A DNA stretch of 17,926 nucleotides from positions 1-17,926 of the forward strand of contig CANOBT010000110.1 of NCBI GenBank assembly GCA_947564305.1, written 5' to 3'. The notes beneath the pieces were generated by a model. The model worked only from the letters and a program-made list of their open reading frames with translations, was not told where the DNA came from and did not search any database. Within the stretch, counting starts at the first letter, position 1. Every line of letters begins with the position of its first letter. The translations under genes and the position numbers were made by a program. This document shows, in pieces, positions 7,225 to 14,592 of this stretch. Source of the DNA: an uncultured Lachnospiraceae bacterium. Lineage in GTDB: Bacteria; Bacillota_A; Clostridia; Lachnospirales; Lachnospiraceae.

Positions 7225-7521
7225 GTGCAGACGGTGGAAGGGAAAGTGTATGAATTTGATTCCCTGCTTTATGGAGCAGGAGGGACAGGTGGCGCTTATG
7301 TCATCTTTCCCTATGATATCAGGAAAGAGTTTGGCCGGGGAAGGGTGAAGGTACATGCTTCGTTTGACGGGGAGCCGTATGACGGCAGCATTGTAAATAT
7401 GGGTGTAAAGAATCCTGACGGCAGCATCTGTTATATCATAGGCGTGCGTAAAGACATCCGTTCCCGGATAGGGAAGCGGCCGGGAGACAGCATCCATGTG
7501 ACAGTCAGGGAACGGGGATAA
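7225..7521 (+). CDS. DUF1905 family protein
   Basis: A 98-residue protein matching the small beta-barrel DUF1905 pattern: VYEFDSLLY, GGAYVIFPYDIRKEFGRGRV, FDGEPYDGSIVNMG, YIIGVRKDIRSRIGKRPGD and VTVRERG. The whole protein is this one domain, as is usual in clostridia. Molecular function is unknown. The GTG at 7225 has little in front of it; a GTG at 7234 with AGAGG (7221-7225) at 8 bases is a good alternative. The stop overlaps the ribosome site of the next gene, so the two are one operon. Confidence 0.8.
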   Translation: MQTVEGKVYEFDSLLYGAGGTGGAYVIFPYDIRKEFGRGRVKVHASFDGEPYDGSIVNMGVKNPDGSICYIIGVRKDIRSRIGKRPGDSIHVTVRERG

Positions 7522-7534
7522 GGAGGGCGGAAAG

Positions 7535-7945
7535 ATGTGGATATGTCCGAAATGCGGAAGGGAATTTAAACGGCAGGGGCAGGACCATTACTGCGGGAAG
7601 GCGCCGGAAACGATTGATGCATATATCCTGGCACAGCCGGAAGGAGTGCGGCAGTATCTGAATGCGGTGAGGGATGCAGTCCGTGCGGCCCTGCCGGAGG
7701 CAGAGGAACGGATTTCATGGAGTATGCCGACTTTCTGGAAAGGGCATAACATCATCCAGTTTGCCGGGTTTAAGAAACATGTGGGCCTGTATCCTGGACC
7801 GGAGGCTGTCCGGGAGTTTTCCGGACGTTTAGAAGGGTATAAGACCAGCAAAGGGACGATACAGATACCATACAGTAGCCCGGTCCCAAAGGAGCTGATC
7901 GCTGATATTGCAAGGTGGTGTTACGGGACAGGGAACCATCCGTAA
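7535..7945 (+). CDS. DUF1801 protein with N-terminal zinc knuckle
   Basis: A 136-residue protein. Residues 1-22 carry C4, C7, H18 and C20 in CPKCGREFKRQGQDHYC, a likely zinc site. The remainder is a DUF1801 (YdhG/frataxin-like fold) domain: IDAYILAQPEGVRQYLNAVRD read as the helix near 27-47, ISWSMPTFWKGHNIIQFAGF, and KKHVGLYPGPEAV; these last two are the family's signature. Related proteins have been proposed as iron-binding chaperones, but that is weakly supported. AGGAGGG at 7521-7527 sets the start. It lies 13 bases after the DUF1905 gene. Confidence 0.8.
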   Translation: MWICPKCGREFKRQGQDHYCGKAPETIDAYILAQPEGVRQYLNAVRDAVRAALPEAEERISWSMPTFWKGHNIIQFAGFKKHVGLYPGPEAVREFSGRLEGYKTSKGTIQIPYSSPVPKELIADIARWCYGTGNHP

Positions 7946-7972
7946 GGCGGGTGGTATTTTCGGGGGACAGGT

Positions 7973-8353
7973 ATGGACCAGGATGTATTCTATTTTTTTG
8001 ACGGGAAGCCGGATGCGCTGCCGCTGTATGAGGCTTTTGAGGAGAGAGTCCTTTCACAGATTGGCAGTGTGAAAGTCAGGGTACAAAAAACACAGATCGC
8101 TTTTTCTAACAGATATAATTTTGCTTTTGTTTCGTTCCTTCCTGTGCGGAAGGCGAAGGAGCGGCCAAAGGTCTATATCGTTGTGACGTTCGGTCTGGGA
8201 TACCGTGTGGAATCTCCGCGTATAGATGGGGCAGTGGAGCCATACCCCGGACGTTTTACACACCATGTCCTTATCTCAAGGGCAGAAGAGATTGATGGGG
8301 AACTGATGGGCTGGGTGAAGGAAGCGGCGGCTTTTTCGGCTGGAAAGCGCTGA
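7973..8353 (+). CDS. DUF5655 family protein
   Basis: A 126-residue protein with the DUF5655 layout: an N-terminal FFDGKPDALPLYEAFEERVL helix (about 8-27), VKVRVQKTQIAFSNRYNFAF strands (34-53), VYIVVTFGLGYRVESPRI (67-84) and FTHHVLISRAEEIDGEL (94-110), ending in WVKEAAAFSAGKR. No enzymatic motif is evident; function is unknown. It follows the DUF1801 gene by 27 bases with a modest G-rich ribosome site, consistent with the same mRNA. Confidence 0.75.
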   Translation: MDQDVFYFFDGKPDALPLYEAFEERVLSQIGSVKVRVQKTQIAFSNRYNFAFVSFLPVRKAKERPKVYIVVTFGLGYRVESPRIDGAVEPYPGRFTHHVLISRAEEIDGELMGWVKEAAAFSAGKR

Positions 8354-8401
8354 ACATGCGGCATGAAAAATTCAAGGATAAGGATGGGAGGCATGGATTT
8401 T

Positions 8402-8752
8402 ATGGACAGTGAAAAAGTATACCGGATGGATTTTTCAAAAGTATATCCCCTGCTTGTGGATAAGGCAGAGAAAAAAGGCAGGACGAAGCAGGAAGTGGAT
8501 GAGGTGGTACGGTGGCTGACCGGATACAGCCAGGAAGAACTGGAAGGGATGCTGGAAAGTCCGGTCACTTACGGGGATTTCTTCCGGAATGCCCCGGCCC
8601 TGAATGAGAACAGGAAGCTGATCAAGGGAGTTGTCTGCGGCGTAAGGGTGGAAGATATTGAAGAGCCTTTGATGCAGGAAATCCGTTATCTGGATAAGCT
8701 GGTTGATGAACTGGCAAAAGGGAAATCTATGGATAAGATTCTGCGTAAGTAA
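8402..8752 (+). CDS. DUF2200 family protein
   Basis: A 116-residue protein that matches DUF2200 along its length: [21 protein letters not shown] near the start, [56 protein letters not shown] and [19 protein letters not shown] at the end. Function is unknown. GGGAGG (8386-8391) lies 10 bases before the ATG at 8402 and only 1 base before the ATG at 8393, so 8402 is preferred over 8393 or 8363. It is the last gene of the cassette and is followed by a terminator. Confidence 0.85.
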   Translation: MDSEKVYRMDFSKVYPLLVDKAEKKGRTKQEVDEVVRWLTGYSQEELEGMLESPVTYGDFFRNAPALNENRKLIKGVVCGVRVEDIEEPLMQEIRYLDKLVDELAKGKSMDKILRK

Positions 8753-8777
8753 AGAATGGAACATATGGTTGTTATAG

Positions 8778-8804
8778 GGCGTCTCTTTTGAGGCGCTTTT
8801 CTTT
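8778..8804 (+). terminator. terminator of the DUF cassette
   Basis: GCGTCTC (8779-8785) pairs with GAGGCGC (8790-8796), with one G-T pair, a TTTT loop and a TTTTCTTT tail, 25 bases after the DUF2200 stop. Confidence 0.8.
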
Positions 8805-8891
8805 AGGATACCACCCAAAAGGAATATAGTTATAGAATAGTGGATAGTCGGGTACGCTATGTATGGCAGAAGTTAGGAGGCGTTTTTTTGT

Positions 8892-9138
8892 ATGGGAGAA
8901 CATTTGTTTGAGAGGCTTGCGCGGGAGCGCGGGATTTCGGTGGAGGAGATGCGGGATATTATCTCGACGCGGATCAGGCGGGGGATGAATAACCCTGATC
9001 CCAAGAAACGGGCGCAGTGGGAGACGATTCCCCATGAGGGGGGAGATTCCTACGCCGGATGAGTGGCTGTATTATGTGGTGAATATGCTGATCGAGAATG
9101 GGGATGAGGCTTTGCTGCGGCGGTATCCGAATATTTGA
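8892..9138 (+). pseudogene. frameshifted small sporulation-type (Spo0A-C-like) gene
   Basis: Frame 0 from ATG 8892 gives LFERLARERGISVEEMRDII, then NNPDPKKRAQWETIPHEGG and stops at TGA 9059-9061. Another frame continues with GEIPTPDEWLYYVVNML to a TGA at 9136-9138. Dropping one G from the G6 run at about 9038-9043 restores one reading frame of about 81 codons with the usual layout of this small family (helix, NPDP, WxxIP, PTPEE-like helix), which is often annotated as sporulation initiation factor Spo0A C-terminal-like. The break is therefore one extra G in a homopolymer: either a real phase-type frameshift or a sequencing error. AGGAGG at 8875-8880 precedes the start by 11 bases. Confidence 0.65.
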
Positions 9139-9202
9139 GATGGCGGTTGGAGTGTTCATTTTTGGGGATATGAGTTGAGAATATGGGAATAGGAAAGCGG
9201 GT

Positions 9203-9349
9203 ATGCACACCTTTGATGTGGTACTAGCTTTTTTGGTAGGCGTTTTTGTTGTATTAAAGTTTGTCGGGGAATATGAAAGGAAGATAGAGAATGGAAGTAA
9301 AGATTTCTGTCTGGAAGTCAAGTTATGCCATCGGCTTCCAATTCTTTGA
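9203..9349 (+). CDS. small single-span membrane protein (48 aa), hypothetical
   Basis: A 48-residue frame with one hydrophobic stretch (about 5-20, FDVVLAFLVGVFVVLKF) followed by a charged GEYERKIEN segment. GGAAAG (9192-9197) lies 5 bases before the ATG. No family was recognised. A second, out-of-frame 36-codon frame starts at 9291 after AAGGAAG, so which of the two is used is uncertain. Confidence 0.4.
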   Translation: MHTFDVVLAFLVGVFVVLKFVGEYERKIENGSKDFCLEVKLCHRLPIL

Positions 9350-9384
9350 GATTTTGACTAAGCGTTTTCAATATTTTTATTCAT

Positions 9385-9404
9385 TACTTACCTCCAAGTA
9401 AGTA
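9385..9404. promoter_or_regulatory. inverted repeat TACTTAC-N6-GTAAGTA, likely operator
   Basis: A perfect 7-bp inverted repeat with 6-base spacer, 33 bases before the extended -10 of the flavin reductase gene. HxlR/DUF24-type regulators, often next to flavin reductases in clostridia, bind similar symmetric sites; no regulator gene is present in the window, so this is inference. Confidence 0.45.
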
Positions 9405-9436
9405 CCTATCTTAAATGTTCGTACTTGTATTAAGTG

Positions 9437-9461
9437 TGGTATGATGCTATAGTTTTAGCAT
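9437..9461 (+). promoter_or_regulatory. extended -10 promoter with overlapping small palindrome
   Basis: TG-g-TATGAT (9437-9445) is a good extended -10; the -35 region (TTCGTA near 9418-9423) is weak. ATGCTA (9444-9449) and TAGCAT (9456-9461) form an inverted repeat right at the predicted transcript start, a position where a bound repressor would block initiation. Confidence 0.5.
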
Positions 9462-9498
9462 AAACCAAATAAAGAATACAATAAAGTGAGGTATGAAA

Positions 9499-10077
9499 AT
9501 GAAAAAAGATTTAGGAGTAGTACAAGCTGTTTATCCAATGCCTGTATTGATGGTGGCTGCATATGATGAGAATGAAAAAGTCAATGTGATGAATGTCGCA
9601 TGGGGACAGATTTGCGATGAAGATAAGATTATTTTGTTTATCGGCGAAGGCAAAAAGACATGGCTCAATATCAAAGCAAGCAAGGCGTTTACGGTTTCCA
9701 TTGCTGATGAGGAGCATGTTGATGTGGCAGACTTTTTTGGGATTGCATCAGGAAATAAGATGGATGATAAATTTGAAAGAACAGGGTATCATGCAGTGAA
9801 AAGTGATAAAGTCCATGCCCCGGTCATTGAGGAATTTCCGGTTGCTATGGAATGCGAGCTTCTTGAATTCCTTGAGACGGAGTATGTTTCAGGAATTGTA
9901 GGAAAAATTGTCAATGTGAAAGCCGAGGAAAAAGTACTGAGCGAAAACGGGAAAGTTGATCCTGTAAAATTGAAGGCGCTTACATTCGACCAATTTCAGC
10001 ATGGTTATTATACAACAGGGGAGAAGATTGCAAAGGCATGGAATGCTGGCGCTGAATTAATGAAGAAAAAACTTTGA
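9499..10077 (+). CDS. flavin reductase family protein (flavoredoxin-like)
   Basis: A 192-residue FMN-binding split-barrel protein of the flavin reductase / flavoredoxin group. Typical parts: VYPMPVLMVAAYDENEKVNV (about 10-29), MNVAWGQICDEDKIILFIG, TWLNIKASKAFTVSIADEEH (the KAFTVS strand), DFFGIASGNKMDDKFERTGY and the C-terminal FDQFQHGYYTTGEKIAKAWN. It should bind FMN and use it for electron transfer or reduction of small molecules in the cytoplasm; the substrate is unknown. GTGAGG (9486-9491) fits the ATG at 9499 (7 bases) better than the ATG at 9493. It stands alone with its own promoter and operator-like site. Confidence 0.85.
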   Translation: MKKDLGVVQAVYPMPVLMVAAYDENEKVNVMNVAWGQICDEDKIILFIGEGKKTWLNIKASKAFTVSIADEEHVDVADFFGIASGNKMDDKFERTGYHAVKSDKVHAPVIEEFPVAMECELLEFLETEYVSGIVGKIVNVKAEEKVLSENGKVDPVKLKALTFDQFQHGYYTTGEKIAKAWNAGAELMKKKL

Positions 10078-10109
10078 TTTTCAATTAAGACATTTAGGAT
10101 AAAAATGGA

Positions 10110-10138
10110 TTGACAACCCCAATAAAAATAGATATACT
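10110..10138 (+). promoter_or_regulatory. consensus sigma-A promoter for the riboswitch transcript
   Basis: TTGACA (10110-10115) and TATACT (10133-10138) are separated by exactly 17 bases. Transcription would begin just before the riboswitch aptamer. Confidence 0.85.
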
Positions 10139-10146
10139 AAACGAAA

Positions 10147-10242
10147 CAAAGGGAGTAGCTTGCACAGACAGTTTGTGTTTACTTAGCCGTCAATACGATT
10201 TTAGAATCCGGCTCTGTGATGAAATAGCGAGACTTTGCTGTT
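10147..10242 (+). ncRNA. yybP-ykoY (Mn2+) riboswitch aptamer
   Basis: The 5' part carries the hallmark AAAGGGAGTAGC (10148-10159), close to the family's AAAGGGGAGTAGC, and the 3' part has AGCCGTC..ATACG..AATCCGGCT followed by GCGAGACTTTGCT. CAAAG (10147-10151) can pair with CTTTG (10233-10237) to form P1, and GCCG (about 10185-10188) pairs with CGGC (about 10209-10212). Known members bind Mn2+ and control manganese or cation transporters. Pairing of P1 competes with the terminator stem at 10226-10271, so Mn2+ binding is predicted to switch the antiporter on. Confidence 0.85.
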
Positions 10243-10271
10243 ATGAATAACGGCAGAGTTTCGCTTTTTTT
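10226..10271 (+). terminator. riboswitch expression-platform terminator
   Basis: AGCGAGACTTTGCTGTTAT pairs with ATAACGGCAGAGTTTCGCT over 19 positions (three G-T or similar wobbles) around a two-base tip, followed by T7. It shares the 3' strand of the aptamer P1, and it lies 35 bases before the antiporter start, so it is the off state of the switch. Confidence 0.85.
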
Positions 10272-10305
10272 GCGCTTTGCCATAAAATTAGTAGGAGGGA
10301 TTCTG

Positions 10306-11265
10306 ATGGAAATGTGTTTACAGATGTTATTATTGGTGGCGGGGTTTACAATGTTGGTAAAGGGAGCGGATTTGTTTGTGGATAACGCTTCGCAGCTGGC
10401 GGCAAGATTTAAGATTCCGCAATTGGTGATCGGTTTGACCATCGTGGCTATGGGAACAAGCATGCCAGAGGCAGCGGTCAGTATTTCCGCTGCATTGAAA
10501 GGAAGCGCGGATATTACGATAGGAAATGTGGTGGGAAGCAATATATTGAATATTCTGATTATATTGGGACTATCGGCCATCGTGACTCCGCTGGCAGTAG
10601 GAAGGACGACGATTCGTTATGAAATGCCGTTTCTCATCGGAATCACCATACTGCTTTTCATACAGGGACTAGATGGAGCGGTCGGTCTGCCAGACGGGAT
10701 TGTTCAGTCCATGTTTTTTATAGCATATCTGCTGTATTTGTTAGTTCTGGCAAAAAAAGAAAGGGACAGGAGAGAGACAGGCAAATGTGAAACAAGTCCG
10801 GGTACAGATGCCGCAAGTCAGAGGAACTTAGGGCTGATTATCCTGCTGACTATAGCTGGGCTGGGAATTGTGGTGCTTGGAAGTACAGTGGCAGTGGATT
10901 CCGCCTCTGCTATGGCCAGAATTTTAGGAATGAGTGAACGGTTCATTGGTCTCACGATTGTGGCATTGGGAACCTCTCTGCCAGAATTGTTTACATCCGT
11001 ATCTGCCGCGAGAAAAGGAAATACAGATATTGCGATTGGAAATATTGTGGGAAGCTGTATTTTTAATATCCTGTTCGTGGTAGGTCTTTCTGCTGTCGTT
11101 ACCCCGGTTCCATTTGCATCAGAGTTCCGGTTCGACAGTCTTGTTGCAGGAGGTTCGGCTCTGGCTCTTCTATTGTTCTGCATAAAAGACGGAAAGCTGA
11201 AACGCTGGCATGGGACTGTACTGTTGGGAGGGTATGCGGCTTATTTCCTGCATATTTTGTATTAA
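10306..11265 (+). CDS. CaCA-family Na+/Ca2+ (cation) antiporter, YrbG-like
   Basis: A 319-residue inner-membrane antiporter with about ten hydrophobic segments and both CaCA alpha repeats: GTSMPEAAVSISAALKGSAD with GNVVGSNILN in the first half, and GTSLPELFTSVSAARKGNTD with GNIVGSCIFN in the second. The Glu residues in GTSMPE and GTSLPE are the cation ligands. A charged cytoplasmic loop (KKERDRRETGK) joins the halves. Length fits YrbG-type proteins. Placement behind a Mn2+ riboswitch suggests a role in exporting Mn2+ as well as or instead of Ca2+; that is inference. Start ATG 10306 has AGGAGG at 10293-10298; a longer frame from 10243 would run through the terminator stem and is rejected. Confidence 0.9.
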   Translation: MEMCLQMLLLVAGFTMLVKGADLFVDNASQLAARFKIPQLVIGLTIVAMGTSMPEAAVSISAALKGSADITIGNVVGSNILNILIILGLSAIVTPLAVGRTTIRYEMPFLIGITILLFIQGLDGAVGLPDGIVQSMFFIAYLLYLLVLAKKERDRRETGKCETSPGTDAASQRNLGLIILLTIAGLGIVVLGSTVAVDSASAMARILGMSERFIGLTIVALGTSLPELFTSVSAARKGNTDIAIGNIVGSCIFNILFVVGLSAVVTPVPFASEFRFDSLVAGGSALALLLFCIKDGKLKRWHGTVLLGGYAAYFLHILY

Positions 11266-11343
11266 AAAGCTCAGATAAAATATGAAACATAGCAACCGAT
11301 AACCGATGAGATGGGAAATATAGACCCATAGTGAGGGAATGAG

Positions 11344-12975
11344 ATGACTTTTACGGAGTTGATGATGTTTGTGGTTAGGCTGCTTGCCGGAACAGGGGTT
11401 TTTTTGGTCGGAGTGCATCTTCTGACTTCTAATATAGAACAGCTTGCCACAGGGAAGATTAAAGATTTGTTTGAGAAAACAGCGGATAAACGGCTTGTGA
11501 ATGTGGGGATTGGTGCTGCATCCACAGCGTTGATTCAAAGCTCAGGTGTGACTACCGTGCTGATTGTCGGTTTTGTGAATGTGGGAATCATGAATCTGTA
11601 TCAGGCGGCGGCCATGATTATGGGGGCGAATATCGGCACAACGATTACGGCTCAGATTGCAGCATTGAGTGCATTTCCTGTCACTATATATATTCAGATG
11701 TGTGTGTTTATCGGCATCATGATGAGCATGCTCTGTAAGAGTGATAATCTGCAGAAGACGGGTTTTATTTTGTCTGGGCTGGGACTCGTTTTTATCGGTC
11801 TGTCCTTGATGTCGGACGCTATGAAGCTGAACCATGATGCGATACAGAGCATGTTTCAGGTTGTGACAAATCCATTTCTGCTATTTGGAATCGGAATTTT
11901 CCTCACGGCTCTGGTGCAGTCCAGTTCGGCAACGACCTCGGTTATTATTGCAATGTCGGTGGCAGGGCTGACAATTGGAACCGGAGGCAATGAGGTGTTG
12001 TATATTATCCTGGGGACGAATATCGGCTCCTGCGTGACGGCACTGATGTCTTCACTTACATCCGGGGCGAATGCCAAAAGAGCCGGACTCATTCATTTGA
12101 TGTTTAATACATTTGGCTCATTCCTTTTTTTCATTCTACTGATGTGCCTGCCTGACTTTATGGATGTTACATTCCGCAGATGGTTTGGGTCTGCGGCAAT
12201 AGAGATTGCGATGTTTCATACTTTTTTTAATGTGACGTGTACCCTGTTGTTCCTGCCATTCTGCAATTTGTTTGTGAAAATAGCGGAGATACTGATTAAG
12301 GACAAGAAAACGGAAGAGGGACTCACTTATCTGGATGAGAGGATGCTGTCCTCGACTTCAATCGCAATTTCACAGTTGGAAAAGGAGATGGTACTGTTAT
12401 CCGATGTTGCGATGGATTCTTTTCGGATAGCTTATCGTTCTTTCAAAAACGGGGATAGCAGCCTGACTGCGCCGGCACAGGAAAAGATAAATCAGGCAAA
12501 TGGTCTTTATAGTGAGATAGTGGACTATCTGATTCGTCTGTCTGCACAGAGTAAGCTTTCTGAAGAGGAAAGTATCTCGAAGCTCCACAATAATGTGGGA
12601 GACATCATGAGAATTGCAGAGATTGCAGATAATTTTACAAAATATACGCATAGAGCGTTAAAGCATGATCTCCGTTTTTCGGATCATGTAAAAGAGGAAA
12701 TTGATGTGATGATACAGCGTGTGGAGGAATTGTATTCTTTGACCAGGCACTTGGTACTAGAGAAAGAGGCTGGACTGCTCCTGCGAATTGATGAAGTGGA
12801 AAATGAGATTGACAGTTTCCGCAAGAAACTTTTGGACAGGCATATCAAGCGATTGAATTCAGGTGAGTGCAGGCCGGAGTGCAGCGGTGTGTATGTGAAT
12901 CTGGTGTCCAATTTGGAAAGACTTGGAGACCACTTGACGTATATTGCGCATTCAGTGACAATTGAGAATGGATGA
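11344..12975 (+). CDS. Na+/phosphate symporter with C-terminal PhoU domain
   Basis: A 543-residue protein of the Na/Pi cotransporter II family. Two inverted repeats carry the QSS signatures: LIQSSGVTTVLIVGFVN (about 63-79) and VQSSSATTSVIIAMSVAG (191-208), each followed by GANIGTT (94-100) or GTNIGS (224-229). About eight membrane segments fill residues 8-305; residues about 345-540 form a helical PhoU-like cytoplasmic domain (NNVGDIMRIAEIADN, VSNLERLGDHLTYIAHS). It imports or balances phosphate with Na+. GAGGG (11333-11337) lies 6 bases before the ATG. It is 78 bases after the antiporter stop with no terminator between, so it may be read from the same riboswitch-controlled promoter. Confidence 0.9.
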   Translation: MTFTELMMFVVRLLAGTGVFLVGVHLLTSNIEQLATGKIKDLFEKTADKRLVNVGIGAASTALIQSSGVTTVLIVGFVNVGIMNLYQAAAMIMGANIGTTITAQIAALSAFPVTIYIQMCVFIGIMMSMLCKSDNLQKTGFILSGLGLVFIGLSLMSDAMKLNHDAIQSMFQVVTNPFLLFGIGIFLTALVQSSSATTSVIIAMSVAGLTIGTGGNEVLYIILGTNIGSCVTALMSSLTSGANAKRAGLIHLMFNTFGSFLFFILLMCLPDFMDVTFRRWFGSAAIEIAMFHTFFNVTCTLLFLPFCNLFVKIAEILIKDKKTEEGLTYLDERMLSSTSIAISQLEKEMVLLSDVAMDSFRIAYRSFKNGDSSLTAPAQEKINQANGLYSEIVDYLIRLSAQSKLSEEESISKLHNNVGDIMRIAEIADNFTKYTHRALKHDLRFSDHVKEEIDVMIQRVEELYSLTRHLVLEKEAGLLLRIDEVENEIDSFRKKLLDRHIKRLNSGECRPECSGVYVNLVSNLERLGDHLTYIAHSVTIENG

Positions 12976-12994
12976 AATAGGGAATCATGTAATG

Positions 12995-13036
12995 AACCCC
13001 TCATGCTTTTGATTACAAAAACATGAGGGGTTTTTT
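12995..13036 (+). terminator. terminator of the Na/Pi gene, hairpin with shared loop
   Basis: AACCCCTCATG (12995-13005) pairs perfectly with CATGAGGGGTT (13022-13032), followed by T6. The loop, gcttttgattacaaaaac in outline, can pair further as TTTTG/CAAAA. It is placed 20 bases after the Na/Pi stop and may also stop the convergent GH1 transcript. Confidence 0.9.
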
Positions 13037-13079
13037 CTTGTGATTTTGGCAGACAATGTTCAATAAGATATACTAAAAG

Positions 13080-14390
13080 TTATAGATTTTCTCCATTTGT
13101 TCGGATAACCTCTGCGTAAAATTGTGCAGAATCCTTCGGTGTCCGTTTCAATGTCTGGTAATCCACGTGAATCAGGCCGAAGCGTTTGTCGTACCCTTCC
13201 GCCCATTCAAAGTTGTCCATGAGCGACCAATATTGATAACCGATGACAGGGATACCATCGTCAATTGCACGTTTGACTTCCTTGATGTAACGGCGCATGT
13301 AGTCAATGCGCTGTGGGTCGTGGACTTGTCCGTCGCTCATGACGAAGTCGAGATTTGCCATTCCGTTTTCTGTGATCAGGATGGGCAGATGATAACGTTC
13401 ATAATGAAAGCGGGGAATCCAATACAATGCTTCAGGAGTAATCGGCCACCCCATCGCTGTACGCGGGATTCCGGGACGTATCATAGGATTTTGACTTCCG
13501 TCGAAGGGGTCATCGTAATTATTTGAGTTATACAGATTAAACCCGCAGAAATCCAGTGGCTGGTAAATAATTTTCATGTCCTCAGCAGTGAGAATATCCT
13601 GTAAGCCTTGTGGGATTGTGCCTAAAAGTACTGGGTCCATCCACCAGGCACTGCCGGATGGCATCGTTTCACCATAAGTCGCCTGACGTGCTTTTTCTAT
13701 TGCTTCAGGGGTGTTCTCCTCAGGTGTGAAATAGGAGCCTGTGGGGGCAAAGCCAATGAGGGGGTTTTTCTTAGCGGTGGCACGGATGGCGGAAACTGCC
13801 TTTCCGTGAGCATAAAATGTGTTTTTTGTAAGCTCCGGTATTTTGTCTGTGGCACGTAGAAATGGCGCGTGTACGCCGCCCAGATACCCGGCGCCGATGA
13901 AGCATTGTGGTTCGTTGATAGTCATCCAGTATTGTACACGGTCCGAGAGCGCGTCTACAATGATTTTTACATAATCGGCAAACACGTCAGAAATACCGTC
14001 CCAAAGCCAGCCCCCCTTTTCGTATACCCACATTGGCAGGTTCCAGTGAAAAAGTGTGACCATCGGCTCGATGCCTGCGGCCAGCAGTTCGTCTACAAGA
14101 TTGGAATAAAATGCAAGTCCTTTTTCGTTGACTGTCCCATCTTCGGGTATCACACGCGGCCAACTGATAGAAAAACGATATGATTTTAAGCCGAGTTCTT
14201 TCATGAGGGCGACATCTTCTTTGTAGTGATGGTAATGATCTGCAGAAACATTTCCATTGTCTCCATGAACAACATGCCCTTCAGACAGTGCGTCCCAGAT
14301 ACCAGGTCCCTTGCCGTCATCCGCGTAAGCACCTTCGACTTGATAAGCGGCGGTTGCCGCTCCCCATAAAAAATCTTTTGGAAATCCCAT
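13080..14390 (-). CDS. GH1 beta-glucosidase
   Basis: A complete 436-residue glycoside hydrolase family 1 enzyme. It starts with FPKDFLWGAATAAYQVEGA, has the acid/base Glu at about 160 in TINEP and the nucleophile Glu at about 341 in LITENGM, and ends with the sugar-site WSLMDNFEWAEGY and RFGLIHVDY segments. The Glu-Trp-Ala-Glu-Gly pattern is that of plain beta-glucosidases/galactosidases; the Ser/Lys/Tyr phosphate-binding set of 6-phospho-beta-glucosidases is not evident, and there is no PTS gene nearby. No signal peptide, so it acts on imported disaccharides or aryl glucosides. GGAGGA at 14397-14402 on this strand is 6 bases before the start. It is the only sugar gene in the window and stands alone. 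Confidence 0.93.
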   Translation of the reverse strand: MGFPKDFLWGAATAAYQVEGAYADDGKGPGIWDALSEGHVVHGDNGNVSADHYHHYKEDVALMKELGLKSYRFSISWPRVIPEDGTVNEKGLAFYSNLVDELLAAGIEPMVTLFHWNLPMWVYEKGGWLWDGISDVFADYVKIIVDALSDRVQYWMTINEPQCFIGAGYLGGVHAPFLRATDKIPELTKNTFYAHGKAVSAIRATAKKNPLIGFAPTGSYFTPEENTPEAIEKARQATYGETMPSGSAWWMDPVLLGTIPQGLQDILTAEDMKIIYQPLDFCGFNLYNSNNYDDPFDGSQNPMIRPGIPRTAMGWPITPEALYWIPRFHYERYHLPILITENGMANLDFVMSDGQVHDPQRIDYMRRYIKEVKRAIDDGIPVIGYQYWSLMDNFEWAEGYDKRFGLIHVDYQTLKRTPKDSAQFYAEVIRTNGENL

Positions 14391-14427
14391 GTTTCTTCCT
14401 CCGTTCTGTATATTTTAAGTTTAAAAT

Positions 14428-14456
14428 AGTATAGCATAAACCGGTACAGATTGAAA
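14428..14456 (-). promoter_or_regulatory. promoter for the GH1 gene
   Basis: On the minus strand TTTCAA (14451-14456) and TATACT (14428-14433) are 17 bases apart, and TGC before the -10 makes it an extended -10. It lies 38 bases before the start codon. Confidence 0.55.
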
Positions 14457-14544
14457 TACAATATAATACGTCTCCGGTTGGACAATAATCGGATTAGGAA
14501 CTGTGAGAAAATAGAAAGAGATATACTATAAGGCGTAAAACATT

Positions 14545-14585
14545 CCTCCCCTTGCTTTTGACTACAAATACAAGGGGAGGATTTT
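14545..14585. terminator. hairpin with the same loop as the one after the Na/Pi gene
   Basis: CCTCCCCTTG (14545-14554) pairs perfectly with CAAGGGGAGG (14571-14580); the loop cttttgactacaaata is nearly the same as in the hairpin at 12995-13032 although the stems differ. ATTTTAT follows on the + strand and AATGTTTTA on the - strand, so it most likely ends the minus-strand Rpn transcript. Confidence 0.6.
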
Positions 14586-14592
14586 ATATACC

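Noticed and set aside
10243..10305. N-terminal extension of the antiporter from an ATG at 10243
   Set aside because: It would translate through the riboswitch terminator stem; the ATG at 10306 has a perfect AGGAGG and matches family length.
11294..11307. tandem AACCGAT repeat before the Na/Pi gene as an operator
   Set aside because: Only two 7-base copies without symmetry or a nearby promoter; too little to call.
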